DNA of 64,000 bases, from the NCBI RefSeq assembly GCF_050485565.1, contig NZ_JBJHBQ010000010.1, forward strand, positions 1-64,000, in the 5' to 3' direction. This document shows positions 16,955 to 24,638 of this stretch, piece after piece. The DNA is from Glycocaulis sp050485565 (GTDB taxonomy: Bacteria > Pseudomonadota > Alphaproteobacteria > Caulobacterales > Maricaulaceae). Within the stretch, counting starts at the first letter, position 1; every line of letters begins with the position of its first letter. The notes beneath the pieces are model-generated. The model did not search any database, was not told where the DNA came from, and saw only the letters and a list, made by a program, of their open reading frames with translations. Position numbers and translations under genes: made by a program.

Positions 16955-17965
16955 ATGGACACCTTTCCCCTTTCCGTTCAGACAACCTATCAGGACCTCC
17001 TGGAGGCACACCGGCAGCAGGCCGTCAGCAATCTGGGTGGAACACCGGTCCTGAAGGAGAAAGGCGGACGCAAATACTGGTATGTCCGCCAACGCCTCGG
17101 CAACCGGATTGTGGAGCGCTATCTCGGCCCGCAAAGCGCCGAGCTGGACCAAAGGATTGAAGCGGGCCGTGATGCAGCCACGGATCATGCCGCTTTTGAG
17201 AAGCGGTGCGCGTCCATGGTGGCGCAGTTGCGCGCCGCCGGACTGCCAGCCCTCGACCGGCAAACGGGCAAGGTGCTGCGGGCAATGGCCGTGGCCGGAG
17301 CATTCCGGCTTGGCGGCACATTAATCGGCACCCACGCCTTCCGGCTCTACAGCGCGGAGCTGGGGGTGCGTTTCCCGCCCGAACTGGGACTTACCGCAGA
17401 TGTTGATGTTGCGGCGTTCGAGAACCTCAAACTCGCCATCGACGACAAGCCCGACCCTTCTCTGGCAAGAACCTTCGCCGATCTGGGCCTGCATCCGGTC
17501 TCCGAAGCAGGTGATAGCCGCCAGCACACACGCTGGAAGATGCCCGGTGACGGGTTGATGGTAGAGTTTCTTGTTCCAAGGATGCAGTCACACCAGGACA
17601 TCGTGTCTCTCGCACCGCTGGGCGTTGATGCACGGGCGCTGTCATATCTGAACTATCTGATCGCTGAACCGGTTCAGGCCGTCGGCCTGTATCGCAGCGG
17701 GGTCCTCATTCAGGTGCCGCGTGTGGAGCGCTACGCCATCCACAAGCTCATCGTTGCCAGCCAGCGCCGGAAAGAAAGCGCAGCCAAGGCAAGAAAGGAC
17801 CTTGCTCAGGCAGATCTGCTTATACGCATACTGGACGAGGACCGGCCCGAGGAGTTGAAGCTTGCCTATGAAGACGCCTGCGCGCGCGGTGCCAAATGGC
17901 GCTCAGCCATGGACGCCTCGCTGGGCCGCCTGCCAGAGGCCAGAGCGCGGCTCACTCTCTGCTGA
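16955..17965 (+). CDS. GSU2403-type nucleotidyltransferase-fold protein
   Basis: A 336-residue protein that I match to the NTP_transf_8 / GSU2403 nucleotidyltransferase-fold family. Seen: N-terminal helix, KYWYVRQRLGNRIVERYLGP, an IGTHAFRLYSAELGVRF segment, then TADVDVAAFENLKLAI, whose D-V-D fits the metal-binding acid pair of NTase folds; later VEFLVPR, and YAIHKLIVASQRR, a typical C-terminal element of AbiEii-like NTases. The family is uncharacterised; related NTases act as toxins or defence proteins. It stands alone, directly behind two palindromes and close to tRNA-Gly, which suggests an acquired islet. ATG 16955 is chosen over an upstream TTG. Substrate unknown. Confidence 0.7.
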   Translation: MDTFPLSVQTTYQDLLEAHRQQAVSNLGGTPVLKEKGGRKYWYVRQRLGNRIVERYLGPQSAELDQRIEAGRDAATDHAAFEKRCASMVAQLRAAGLPALDRQTGKVLRAMAVAGAFRLGGTLIGTHAFRLYSAELGVRFPPELGLTADVDVAAFENLKLAIDDKPDPSLARTFADLGLHPVSEAGDSRQHTRWKMPGDGLMVEFLVPRMQSHQDIVSLAPLGVDARALSYLNYLIAEPVQAVGLYRSGVLIQVPRVERYAIHKLIVASQRRKESAAKARKDLAQADLLIRILDEDRPEELKLAYEDACARGAKWRSAMDASLGRLPEARARLTLC

Positions 17966-18061
17966 GTTGCAAGGTCTGGCTGGCGACGTATGCCCGGCGG
18001 GAAAGGGAACAGACTGGCGGACCGACGGGTTAGCTCTTGCACAACAGCAAGGGAGGCTAGA

Positions 18062-18217
18062 ATGGCCCGCAAACACCCGGTTCCGCCCAAACCCGTTTCA
18101 CCATCAAAACGGCACCCCCGCAAGTCCGCCCGTGAAAAGGCGCTCGACGAGGCGCTGGAGGAAAGCTTCCCGGCCTCTGATCCGCCCTCTCCGGCCGCGC
18201 CGCGCGAAAGCCACTAG
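18062..18217 (+). CDS. Small basic/acidic protein with EALEESFPASDPPS motif
   Basis: A 51-residue protein: a lysine/proline-rich N-terminus (MARKHPVPPKPVSPSKRHPR), then KALDEALEESFPASDPPSP. The LDEALEESFPASDP stretch recurs in many short uncharacterised proteobacterial proteins, which is the main support for calling it a gene. GGGAGG lies six bases before the ATG. No membrane segment or cysteine. Ninety-six bases separate it from the GSU2403-type gene on the same strand, so co-transcription is possible. Function unknown. Confidence 0.62.
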   Translation: MARKHPVPPKPVSPSKRHPRKSAREKALDEALEESFPASDPPSPAAPRESH

Positions 18218-18270
18218 GCACGTAAGGACAGCGGGGAAATGCGCACGAAAGACCAGGCCACCGCTCGCGC

Positions 18271-18300
18271 TTATACCTGGTTTGCATAAAGCAGGTATAA
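18271..18300. repeat. Perfect palindrome between the small ORF and tRNA-Gly
   Basis: Arms TTATACCTG (18271-18279) and CAGGTATAA (18292-18300) are perfect 9-bp inverted repeats with a 12-base spacer. The shape is close to that of the two palindromes at 16885-16953, but the sequence is different. It sits downstream of the 3' end of tRNA-Gly and downstream of the 51-residue gene, with no T-tract on either side. It could be an operator, a transcript-end hairpin or a recombination site. Confidence 0.5.
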
Positions 18301-18371
18301 TGGCTTGCACGAAAGCTCTGCCTCACGCCGGCAGACGGAATTCACAAAATTTCGGGATCAGGTCCGGCAAA

Positions 18372-18446
18372 TGGAGCGGGCGATGAGATTCGAACTCACG
18401 ACCCTCACCTTGGCAAGGTGATGCTCTACCCCTGAGCTACGCCCGC
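18372..18446 (-). tRNA. tRNA-Gly (GCC)
   Basis: Minus-strand cloverleaf: acceptor GCGGGCG/CGCCCGC, D arm GCTCAGGGGTAGAGC, anticodon stem CACC..GGTG with loop TTGCCAA (anticodon GCC), T arm GTGAG TTCGAAT CTCAT, discriminator T and encoded CCA at 18372-18374. It reads GGC/GGT. Glycine tRNA 3' ends are known integration targets; the islet-like genes lie on its 3' side, but no second attachment copy is evident. Confidence 0.96.
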
Positions 18447-18584
18447 TCATATGCGTTACCGGGGCTGGCCACTAGGACCAGAGGGCGCGGTATATCGCGC
18501 ATCGCTGGCGGTTTGGCAAGCCTTCACTGCCGCGTTCATTTCATCTCTTGCATTCGCGCCGCCGGACGGGGCAGGAAGTAGGCC

Positions 18585-19121
18585 ATGACTGCTTCACTTC
18601 CGCCCCTGCCGCTGCCCGCCCCGCCCGTAACCCGCAAGGGCCTGCTGACGTTTCTCGATGCGCTGGGTATCGCCCACACCACGCACGATCATGCGCCTGT
18701 CTTTACCGTGGCCGAGAGCGAGCAGATCAAGGCGCACATGCCCGGCGGGCACACCAAGAACCTGTTTCTCAAAGATAAAAAGGGCAATCTCGTCCTCATC
18801 TCGGCAGAGCATTCCACCCGGATCGAGCTTAAACGCCTGCATGAGCGGCTGGGCTGCGGGCGGCTCTCCTTCGGGTCGGCAGAGCGGCTGGAAGACGCGC
18901 TGGGCGTAACCCCCGGCTCGGTAACAGCCTTCGCCCTCGTCAACGATCCCGACCGCCGCGTGCGCTTCATTCTCGATGCCGCGCTGATGATGCACGAGAC
19001 GCTGAATTTTCATCCGATGAAAAATGACGCCACCACAGCCATATCGCGCGCCGGACTGCTGGCCTTTCTGGCTGCGCTGGGCCGGGAACCGGAAATCATG
19101 GATTTCACGGCCGGGGCCTGA
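18585..19121 (+). CDS. ProX/PrdX-type aminoacyl-tRNA deacylase (YbaK domain)
   Basis: A 178-residue free-standing editing-domain protein. Members of this group hydrolyse mischarged alanyl- or cysteinyl-tRNA-Pro in trans. The YbaK/ProRS-INS fold is recognisable from HDHAPVFTVAESE, GGHTKNLFLKDKKGN (catalytic-loop lysine and the xNLFL strand), LISAEHSTRIELKRL, GVTPGSVTAFALVND and the C-terminal NFHPMKNDATTAISRAGL. This layout fits PrdX/ProXp-ala better than E. coli YbaK. Same direction as the thioredoxin gene 107 bases downstream, but with room for a separate promoter. Confidence 0.88.
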   Translation: MTASLPPLPLPAPPVTRKGLLTFLDALGIAHTTHDHAPVFTVAESEQIKAHMPGGHTKNLFLKDKKGNLVLISAEHSTRIELKRLHERLGCGRLSFGSAERLEDALGVTPGSVTAFALVNDPDRRVRFILDAALMMHETLNFHPMKNDATTAISRAGLLAFLAALGREPEIMDFTAGA

Positions 19122-19228
19122 CGGCCCACTTGCAGTCTTGCCTCTGTCGGTCCACCTAAGGCGCGACACACCGACACTCCGGGATGCCCCTTTTGCGCCC
19201 CGGACAGGAACTCCAGGGATCAGACGTC

Positions 19229-20152
19229 ATGCAGATTTTCGGCAATCAGCCTGCTACCGGCCCAGCAGAACCCGCCGCCACCAGCCATGTGAAGGACTCC
19301 ACCGACCAGAGCTTCATGGCCGATGTGGTGGAGGTCTCCAAGCAAGTGCCTGTCCTGGTCGATTTCTGGGCACCCTGGTGCGGTCCGTGCCGCCAGCTCG
19401 GCCCCGTCATCGAAAAGGCCGTCAATGCTGCGGGCGGCAAGGTGAAGCTGGTCAAGATCAATATCGACGAGAACCCGCAAGTGGCTGGACAATTGCGCAT
19501 CCAGTCCATCCCCGCCGTGCTGGCCTTTGTGAACGGCCAGCCCGTAGACGGTTTCATGGGCGCGCTGCCCGAAAGCCAGGTCACCGACTTCATCAAGCGC
19601 ATTAGCGGCGAGATCGACGAGGCCGCGCTTGATGACGTGCTGGCGCGCGCTGAAGAGGCGCTTGCACAAGGGGATGCAGGCGGCGCAGCGCAGGACTTTG
19701 CCGCCGTGCTGCAGGCTGACCCTGAAAACACCCGCGCACTGGCGGGCATGGCGCGGGTATTCCTCTCTCAAGGCGACCGTGAGGGCGCTGAAGGCGTTCT
19801 GGCACAGGTGCCGCCAGCCAAGGCAGGCGACCCGGCCATCGCTGGCGTACGCGCCGCCATGGAGCTGGCCAGCGAAGGCGAGGATGCAGGCGATCCGGCC
19901 GATGCGCGCGCCGCCCTTGAAAAGGCCGGCGGAAAGGGCGCCGCCCTGCGCTATGACCTTGCCCGCGCCCTGATCGGCGCCGGTGATCTTGATGGCGCAG
20001 CCACCCAGCTTCTCGACAGTATTGGCGAGGACCGCGAGTGGAATGAAGGCGCTGCCCGCCAGTTATTGCTGCGCGTCTTTGATGCGGCCGGGCAGACATC
20101 CGAGCTGACAAAGGCCGGGCGCAAGCGCCTGTCCTCCATCCTGTTCAGCTAG
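19229..20152 (+). CDS. cnoX: Thioredoxin-TPR chaperedoxin (YbbN/CnoX-like)
   Basis: A 307-residue protein with a thioredoxin domain (about 35-140) and tetratricopeptide-like alanine-rich helices (145-305). The active site WAPWCGPCRQLGPV keeps both cysteines, unlike E. coli CnoX, so it probably has real disulfide chemistry as in the Caulobacter-type protein. The family combines redox activity with a holdase role and hands clients to GroEL/DnaK. The ATG at 19229 starts MQIFGNQ; the longer frame has no supporting ribosome site. The LON-domain gene follows 76 bases later, a conserved pairing. Confidence 0.88.
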   Translation: MQIFGNQPATGPAEPAATSHVKDSTDQSFMADVVEVSKQVPVLVDFWAPWCGPCRQLGPVIEKAVNAAGGKVKLVKINIDENPQVAGQLRIQSIPAVLAFVNGQPVDGFMGALPESQVTDFIKRISGEIDEAALDDVLARAEEALAQGDAGGAAQDFAAVLQADPENTRALAGMARVFLSQGDREGAEGVLAQVPPAKAGDPAIAGVRAAMELASEGEDAGDPADARAALEKAGGKGAALRYDLARALIGAGDLDGAATQLLDSIGEDREWNEGAARQLLLRVFDAAGQTSELTKAGRKRLSSILFS

Positions 20153-20228
20153 GGTCTGGCTGACGGCGCGCATCGGTCTATGTTCCCAAGAGGGCACGAC
20201 AGACAGATCAGGAGGCCCTCGAAAACAC

Positions 20229-20891
20229 ATGCCCGTACATCCCGCCCTGCCGGACACGCTGCCGCTCTTTCCCATCCGCGGCTGCATACTCCTGCCCGGT
20301 GAGGCTCTGCCCCTGAACGTGTTCGAGCCGCGCTATCTCAACATGGTCGATGATGCGATGAGCGGGAACGGATTTATCGGCATGATCCAGCCGCGCGAAA
20401 CCGGCCCGCGTGACCTGCCTGATCTGGAACGCGTCGGCACGGCCGGGCGCATCGCCAAACACTCCGAAACCGAAGATGGCCGCTATCTCATCGTGCTGGT
20501 GGGCGTATCGCGCTTCACCCTCACCGCCCAGCCGCAAATGAAGACGCCCTACCGGGTCGGGCGGGCGGACTATGCAGGATTTGAGCACGATATTGACGGG
20601 CCGCAGGCCGACGAGGCGGGCGTGGACCGGGCGGGTTTCCTCGCCCTTCTGCAGCGCTTCTTTCACCATGCCGGGATTGAAGCTGACTGGGCCTCGATGG
20701 AGGGTGCTCCCCTCTCGGCCATTACCGGCAAGGTGGCCATGGCCGCCCCCTTTGACGCACCGGCCAAGCAGGCCCTCCTGCAGGCTTCCAGCCCTGGCGT
20801 ACGCCGCGAGCTTCTGGCCACGCTGATGGAGCACGTGCTTGAGCAGGCCGGGCTGGCTCCGCCCTATGGCCCGTCAGACCGGCTTCACTAG
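20229..20891 (+). CDS. LON substrate-binding-domain protein (peptidase S16 N-terminal type)
   Basis: A 220-residue protein consisting only of the LON N-terminal (LAN/PUA-like) domain: LPLFPIRGCILLPGEALPLNVFEPRYLNMVDDAM at the start, GMIQPRE, and TEDGRYLIVLVGVSRFTL in the middle. No ATPase or Ser-Lys protease domain follows, so it is not a protease itself. Such stand-alone domains are common in alphaproteobacteria next to the thioredoxin-TPR gene and upstream of the Trm112-like gene, as here. Role unknown; substrate or adaptor binding is the usual guess. Confidence 0.88.
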   Translation: MPVHPALPDTLPLFPIRGCILLPGEALPLNVFEPRYLNMVDDAMSGNGFIGMIQPRETGPRDLPDLERVGTAGRIAKHSETEDGRYLIVLVGVSRFTLTAQPQMKTPYRVGRADYAGFEHDIDGPQADEAGVDRAGFLALLQRFFHHAGIEADWASMEGAPLSAITGKVAMAAPFDAPAKQALLQASSPGVRRELLATLMEHVLEQAGLAPPYGPSDRLH

Positions 20892-20931
20892 ACTTGCCGG
20901 ACACACCGGCTTTGCCTTAAACACGCCCCCC

Positions 20932-21150
20932 ATGAGCACTGAGAAAACCACCGACACACCCAATCCGCGCCGGTCCGCCCATGTGGACCCGAAGCTGCTG
21001 GAAATCCTTGTCTGCCCGGTCACGCGCCAGACGCTGGAATATGACCGCGAGGCGGGCGAGCTGATTTCCCGCGCAGCAGGGCTTGCCTATCCGGTACGCG
21101 AGGGCGTGCCGGTCATGCTACCCGAAGAAGCGCGCCAGCTGGATGGCTGA
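20932..21150 (+). CDS. Trm112-family small protein
   Basis: A 72-residue protein of the Trm112/UPF0434 family: KLLEILVCPVTRQTLEYD, then GLAYPVREGVPVMLPEEAR. In eukaryotes Trm112 activates methyltransferases; bacterial members are usually uncharacterised. Only the first of the two zinc-ligand cysteine pairs is partly retained (a single C-P), as in many proteobacterial members. The TGA stop lies inside the DUF971 reading frame (overlap 21143-21150), indicating coupling. Confidence 0.87.
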   Translation: MSTEKTTDTPNPRRSAHVDPKLLEILVCPVTRQTLEYDREAGELISRAAGLAYPVREGVPVMLPEEARQLDG

Positions 21151-21472
21151 GCGTGGGCCCGCGCCCTGGCCGGTGCGTCTTGCCTTCCAGGCTTCGCAAA
21201 AGCGCCTGCGCGCGAGCTTTGATGATGGCGCGGTGTTTGACATCCCTTATGCGCTCCTGCGCCGCGAAAGCCCCTCTGCCGAGGTGCAGGGCCATGGTCC
21301 CGGCCAGAAGCGCGCCGTCCCTCATGCTGATCGCGTGACAATCACCGCCGCAGAGCCGGTCGGGCGCTATGCGGTGCGGCTGGTCTTCGATGATGGCCAT
21401 GATAGCGGGATCTATTCATGGTCCCTGCTGCGCACGCTGGGCGAAACGGCGCAAAGCGCCCCGCAATCCTGA
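21143..21472 (+). CDS. DUF971 protein (gamma-butyrobetaine hydroxylase N-terminal-like)
   Basis: A 109-residue protein of the DUF971 / GBBH-like N-terminal family: an LRASFDDGAVFDIPYALLRRESPSAEVQGH core and a GRYAVRLVFDDGHDSGIYSWSLLRTLG tail. The tail is the zinc-binding-like region of the family with the conserved HDSGIYSW. Stand-alone members have been linked to Fe-S or Apc/Mrp-type ATPases in other genomes; no such partner is adjacent here. The ATG at 21143 overlaps the upstream Trm112-like stop. Confidence 0.87.
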   Translation: MAERGPAPWPVRLAFQASQKRLRASFDDGAVFDIPYALLRRESPSAEVQGHGPGQKRAVPHADRVTITAAEPVGRYAVRLVFDDGHDSGIYSWSLLRTLGETAQSAPQS

Positions 21473-21526
21473 TTTGCCAGGAAGGGCCAGAGCCGACACA
21501 CTCCTTACGCAGCTTTATTGTAGGAC

Positions 21527-22012
21527 ATGTCCATGACCCTGATTACCCGCACCCTTCTGGCCGCAACGCTTGTCGCTGCGTGTGCCGCACCGGCCCTCGC
21601 ACAAAACACCCATCCGGTCATCGAGCGTATTGACGCGCAAGGTATGCACGCGCTGGTCACAGGGCTTGGCCACGAGGTCACCAACGAGACGGTTACCGAG
21701 GGGGGTCAGCCAATCCTGACCGCCACAAGCGGGAATATGAACTACATGGTAACCGGCACGGCCTGCGAGAACGGGCAGTGTCAGGGGCTTCTTACCGAGC
21801 TTGTCTTTACCAACACCCCGGCCACTGCCGAGATCGCCAATCAGGTCAATCAGACCTATGCCGCCATCAAGCTGGTCGTTGTAGATGGCGATACCGTCGT
21901 GTTTTCCCGTTATGACGTGCTGAACGGGGGAACGACGCTCGGCGCGCTGTCCAGCTCGGTCGATACCTTGCTGGATATCGCCGCCAGCATCGTTCAGACC
22001 TCTAACGAATAG
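21527..22012 (+). CDS. Secreted YbjN-like protein
   Basis: A 161-residue protein with a signal peptide (TLITRTLLAATLVAACAAPALA, cleavage after ALA). The mature part resembles the YbjN domain (sensory-transduction-regulator fold): DAQGMHALVTGLGHEV, a central pair of beta strands, and NQTYAAIKLVVVDGDTVVFSRYDV. It has a cysteine pair in GTACENGQC, likely a disulfide. YbjN domains are class-I-chaperone-like; periplasmic versions are common in this group and uncharacterised. Convergent with the large unknown gene, with a 12-base gap. Confidence 0.7.
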   Translation: MSMTLITRTLLAATLVAACAAPALAQNTHPVIERIDAQGMHALVTGLGHEVTNETVTEGGQPILTATSGNMNYMVTGTACENGQCQGLLTELVFTNTPATAEIANQVNQTYAAIKLVVVDGDTVVFSRYDVLNGGTTLGALSSSVDTLLDIAASIVQTSNE

Positions 22013-22023
22013 CAGGCATCCCG

Positions 22024-23778
22024 TCAGGACGGGGCGTCGGCCATGGCGGCCATTTCCTCTTCATCATCAACAGGTTCAGGTGCCGGAGCAGGCCGGGGTG
22101 CAGGCTGGATGCGCGCCAGCAGGCTTTGCAGTTCCTGCAGCTTGGCCGGACCGTTCTCGGCACGCGCTTCGGCGCGTCCCATCTCTGACGACAAAAGGCG
22201 CATGGCGCGCGCCTGCGCGTCCTGCTGGCAGCGCCCCAGGGGCAGAATGTCCTGCGCCGCCAGACGCAGCAGGCCGGCGGCCCGGTCAAGGGCTGGCAGG
22301 TTTGACGCGGTGATGCGCTCAAAAAGCTGGTTGTCGTGAATGATGGCAATGCCCAGCTGGTCGAACACATCGCTCATTTCCAGCTTCGCCTCTTCGGGAA
22401 ACGTGCCTTTCAAGGCCCGCTTTTGCAGCGATGAGAGCGTTGCCAGGCGTTCAAACGGCTGGCCGGGCCCCTTGGTAAACCAGCTTACCGATTTTTGTGA
22501 TGACAGCTTGGCGCGCACGTAAGCAGCAAGCTTCACCTTGTTCTGCTCACCCACCAGATTGTCTTCCATCGACAAGAGCCGGGTGATCTCCTCGGCCGGG
22601 GTGACAGCCTCTTTCAGGGCCTCTTCAATGGATTCCGGCGAGAGCAGGCGCGCCGAGCGCACCGTGAACGCCTCCACCAGCGCCTCGGGATTGAGATGTT
22701 CGCCCGATGCCGCGATCAGGCGCTGGGCCAGAGACCGCGCCAGCGCGATCTCCTCAAGAACATTATCAGGCTTGAAGCGCCTCGGCTGACGCAAGGCATC
22801 AAGCACGCGCCGAGCAATCTCGCCCTTGCTGCCGGGCAATTGCCTTGCCTCGAATTTTGACGCCAGCCGGCGTGCATTATCGGGCGCGCCGGTCATGCTG
22901 GGATGGGTCTGGGTGCCGGCAAACACGCTGGTCAGGCGCTCGACATGTGCGCCCAGATCCCGGCTCTGGCCGAGAATCTGGTTCAGCGCCCGGTCAAAGG
23001 ACAGCATCTCGGCCAGAAAGGCATCCGCCTCTTTGGCCGCGAAGGCGCGCGCGTCAGGGTCCTCAGGCAGATCATCATGGAAATCGAGCAGCATCTCGGC
23101 CTTGCGCGCCATGCCGGACGCACTGGCAAGACGTTCGGCAATGGCCCGGCGCAGCCGCGTTTCCGCGCTGCCTTCGGCGTGGATTTTCTCGGTCAGCTCC
23201 CTAAAACTGGCCGTCTTGGGGTCCTGCGCCTTGCGCTTGGCGTCCTTGCGCGCCTTTTCGATGGCCTTTTCCACCAACTCGGTCAGCAGGCGGACATAGG
23301 CGTGGACCGACGCGTCGGAGTTTTGCGAGCGCGCGATCGCCACCTTCTGGATGGCATGCTGCAGATCGCTTTCACACGCATCGAGCGCCTCGGCCATGTC
23401 AGGCCGGTAGAGCAGTTCCAGCGGGCAGATTTCCTGGCGCTCCAGCCATTGGGCAAGAGCGCGGCGCATGGTGTCGCGTGCGGCAGGGCCTGCCAGGTCG
23501 TCCGGCGTCACGCACGGCAAGGTCGCTTCGCCGGTCTTGGCATTGGGGACGCTGAAGCGTTCCGCGCCCACTTCGTGAATCGTCACCGAAGTGAATGTGC
23601 CGTTTTCCTCGCTCCAGGTTTCACGGGCCACCCGCGACGAGCCACGCGGCGACTTGGCGACCAGCCTGTCGGCCAGCGCAATCGCGTCGGTGCGCTCGTT
23701 CAAGGCTTCCGCCAGCACCCATTCAGCCTTGGGATGCTTCTTGAAGAAAACCTCGAAATGGACTTTTCCGGAGGCCAT
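22024..23778 (-). CDS. Conserved hypothetical helical protein, 584 aa
   Basis: I do not recognise a named family. The protein is cytosolic by sequence (no signal or membrane helix), almost wholly helical, rich in Ala/Arg/Glu, and begins MASGKVHFEVFFKKHPKAEW. The first about 90 residues look like a small alpha-beta domain with TFTSVTIHEVG; the rest is a series of helices with coiled-coil propensity; the tail is proline/acid-rich. It faces ChvI across a 158-base divergent promoter region, so it could be in the same regulon. Base composition matches core neighbours. Function unknown. Confidence 0.8.
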   Translation of the reverse strand: MASGKVHFEVFFKKHPKAEWVLAEALNERTDAIALADRLVAKSPRGSSRVARETWSEENGTFTSVTIHEVGAERFSVPNAKTGEATLPCVTPDDLAGPAARDTMRRALAQWLERQEICPLELLYRPDMAEALDACESDLQHAIQKVAIARSQNSDASVHAYVRLLTELVEKAIEKARKDAKRKAQDPKTASFRELTEKIHAEGSAETRLRRAIAERLASASGMARKAEMLLDFHDDLPEDPDARAFAAKEADAFLAEMLSFDRALNQILGQSRDLGAHVERLTSVFAGTQTHPSMTGAPDNARRLASKFEARQLPGSKGEIARRVLDALRQPRRFKPDNVLEEIALARSLAQRLIAASGEHLNPEALVEAFTVRSARLLSPESIEEALKEAVTPAEEITRLLSMEDNLVGEQNKVKLAAYVRAKLSSQKSVSWFTKGPGQPFERLATLSSLQKRALKGTFPEEAKLEMSDVFDQLGIAIIHDNQLFERITASNLPALDRAAGLLRLAAQDILPLGRCQQDAQARAMRLLSSEMGRAEARAENGPAKLQELQSLLARIQPAPRPAPAPEPVDDEEEMAAMADAPS

Positions 23779-23936
23779 GGAACCAGCCTGCCCCTGATTA
23801 TTTCCCCGCAGCTTGCCACACTGGCGCGTTATGCTTAACCGCTCGTAACCATCAACATGGTTTCAACCCTCTTGCTCCCGCCGGGCAGCGCTGTAGGTTT
23901 GAAGCACCTTACCCCGGTCAAAGGATCGCAACGCGT

Positions 23937-24638
23937 ATGGCCCAGATCGCCCTTGTCGATGATGACGAGAACATTCTCACTTCGGTCTCTCTCTTTCTGG
24001 AGGGCGAAGGCTATCAGGTGCAGACCTATACCGATGGCGTGGACGCCCTGAGCGTGCTGGCTGACAACCCACCCGATCTGGCCATTTTCGACATCAAGAT
24101 GCCGCGCATGGACGGGCTGGAACTGCTGCGCCGGGTGCGCCAGAGCTCCAACCTGCCGGTCATCTTCCTGACCTCCAAGGATGGCGAGTTTGATGAGGCG
24201 CTGGGGCTGGATCTGGGCGCCGATGACTATATCGCCAAACCCTTCTCCCATCAGCTTCTGGCCAAGCGCATCAAGGCGGTCCTGCGCCGCGCCCAGCCCG
24301 ATGATGCCGATCTGCCGGCCGGTGAGACCGACCAGAAGGCGCTGGTGCGCGGCTCGCTGACCCTTGATCCCAACCGTCACGCCTGTCTGTGGAACGGCAA
24401 GCCGGTGCGCCTGACCGTCACCGAATTCCTGATCCTGCAGGCGCTGGCCAACCGTCCGGGCTATGTGAAGAGCCGCGATAATCTCATGGACGCGGCCTAT
24501 GACGATCAGGTCTATGTCGATGACCGCACGATCGACAGCCACATAAAGCGCATCCGCAAGAAATTCCGTGTCGTGGACGACAGTTTTGACGGGATCGAGA
24601 CCCTGTATGGCGTCGGATACCGCTACAAGGAGGCGTGA
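23937..24638 (+). CDS. chvI: Response regulator ChvI (OmpR family)
   Basis: A 233-residue regulator: receiver domain 1-120 with acidic pocket DDDEN, phospho-accepting aspartate in LAIFDIKMPRMDG (about residue 53), T in FLTSKD and K in DDYIAKPFS; then a winged-helix DNA-binding domain ending FDGIETLYGVGYRYKEA. The close match to the alphaproteobacterial ChvI/ExoR-ChvG-ChvI type, together with the sensor and PTS genes downstream, fixes the call. The system controls envelope, acid and cell-wall stress responses. The sensor gene overlaps its 3' end. Confidence 0.93.
   Translation: MAQIALVDDDENILTSVSLFLEGEGYQVQTYTDGVDALSVLADNPPDLAIFDIKMPRMDGLELLRRVRQSSNLPVIFLTSKDGEFDEALGLDLGADDYIAKPFSHQLLAKRIKAVLRRAQPDDADLPAGETDQKALVRGSLTLDPNRHACLWNGKPVRLTVTEFLILQALANRPGYVKSRDNLMDAAYDDQVYVDDRTIDSHIKRIRKKFRVVDDSFDGIETLYGVGYRYKEA

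Noticed and set aside
23834..23849. CtrA box upstream of the 584-residue gene
   Set aside because: TTAACCGCTCGTAAC has the wrong spacing for TTAA-N7-TTAA.
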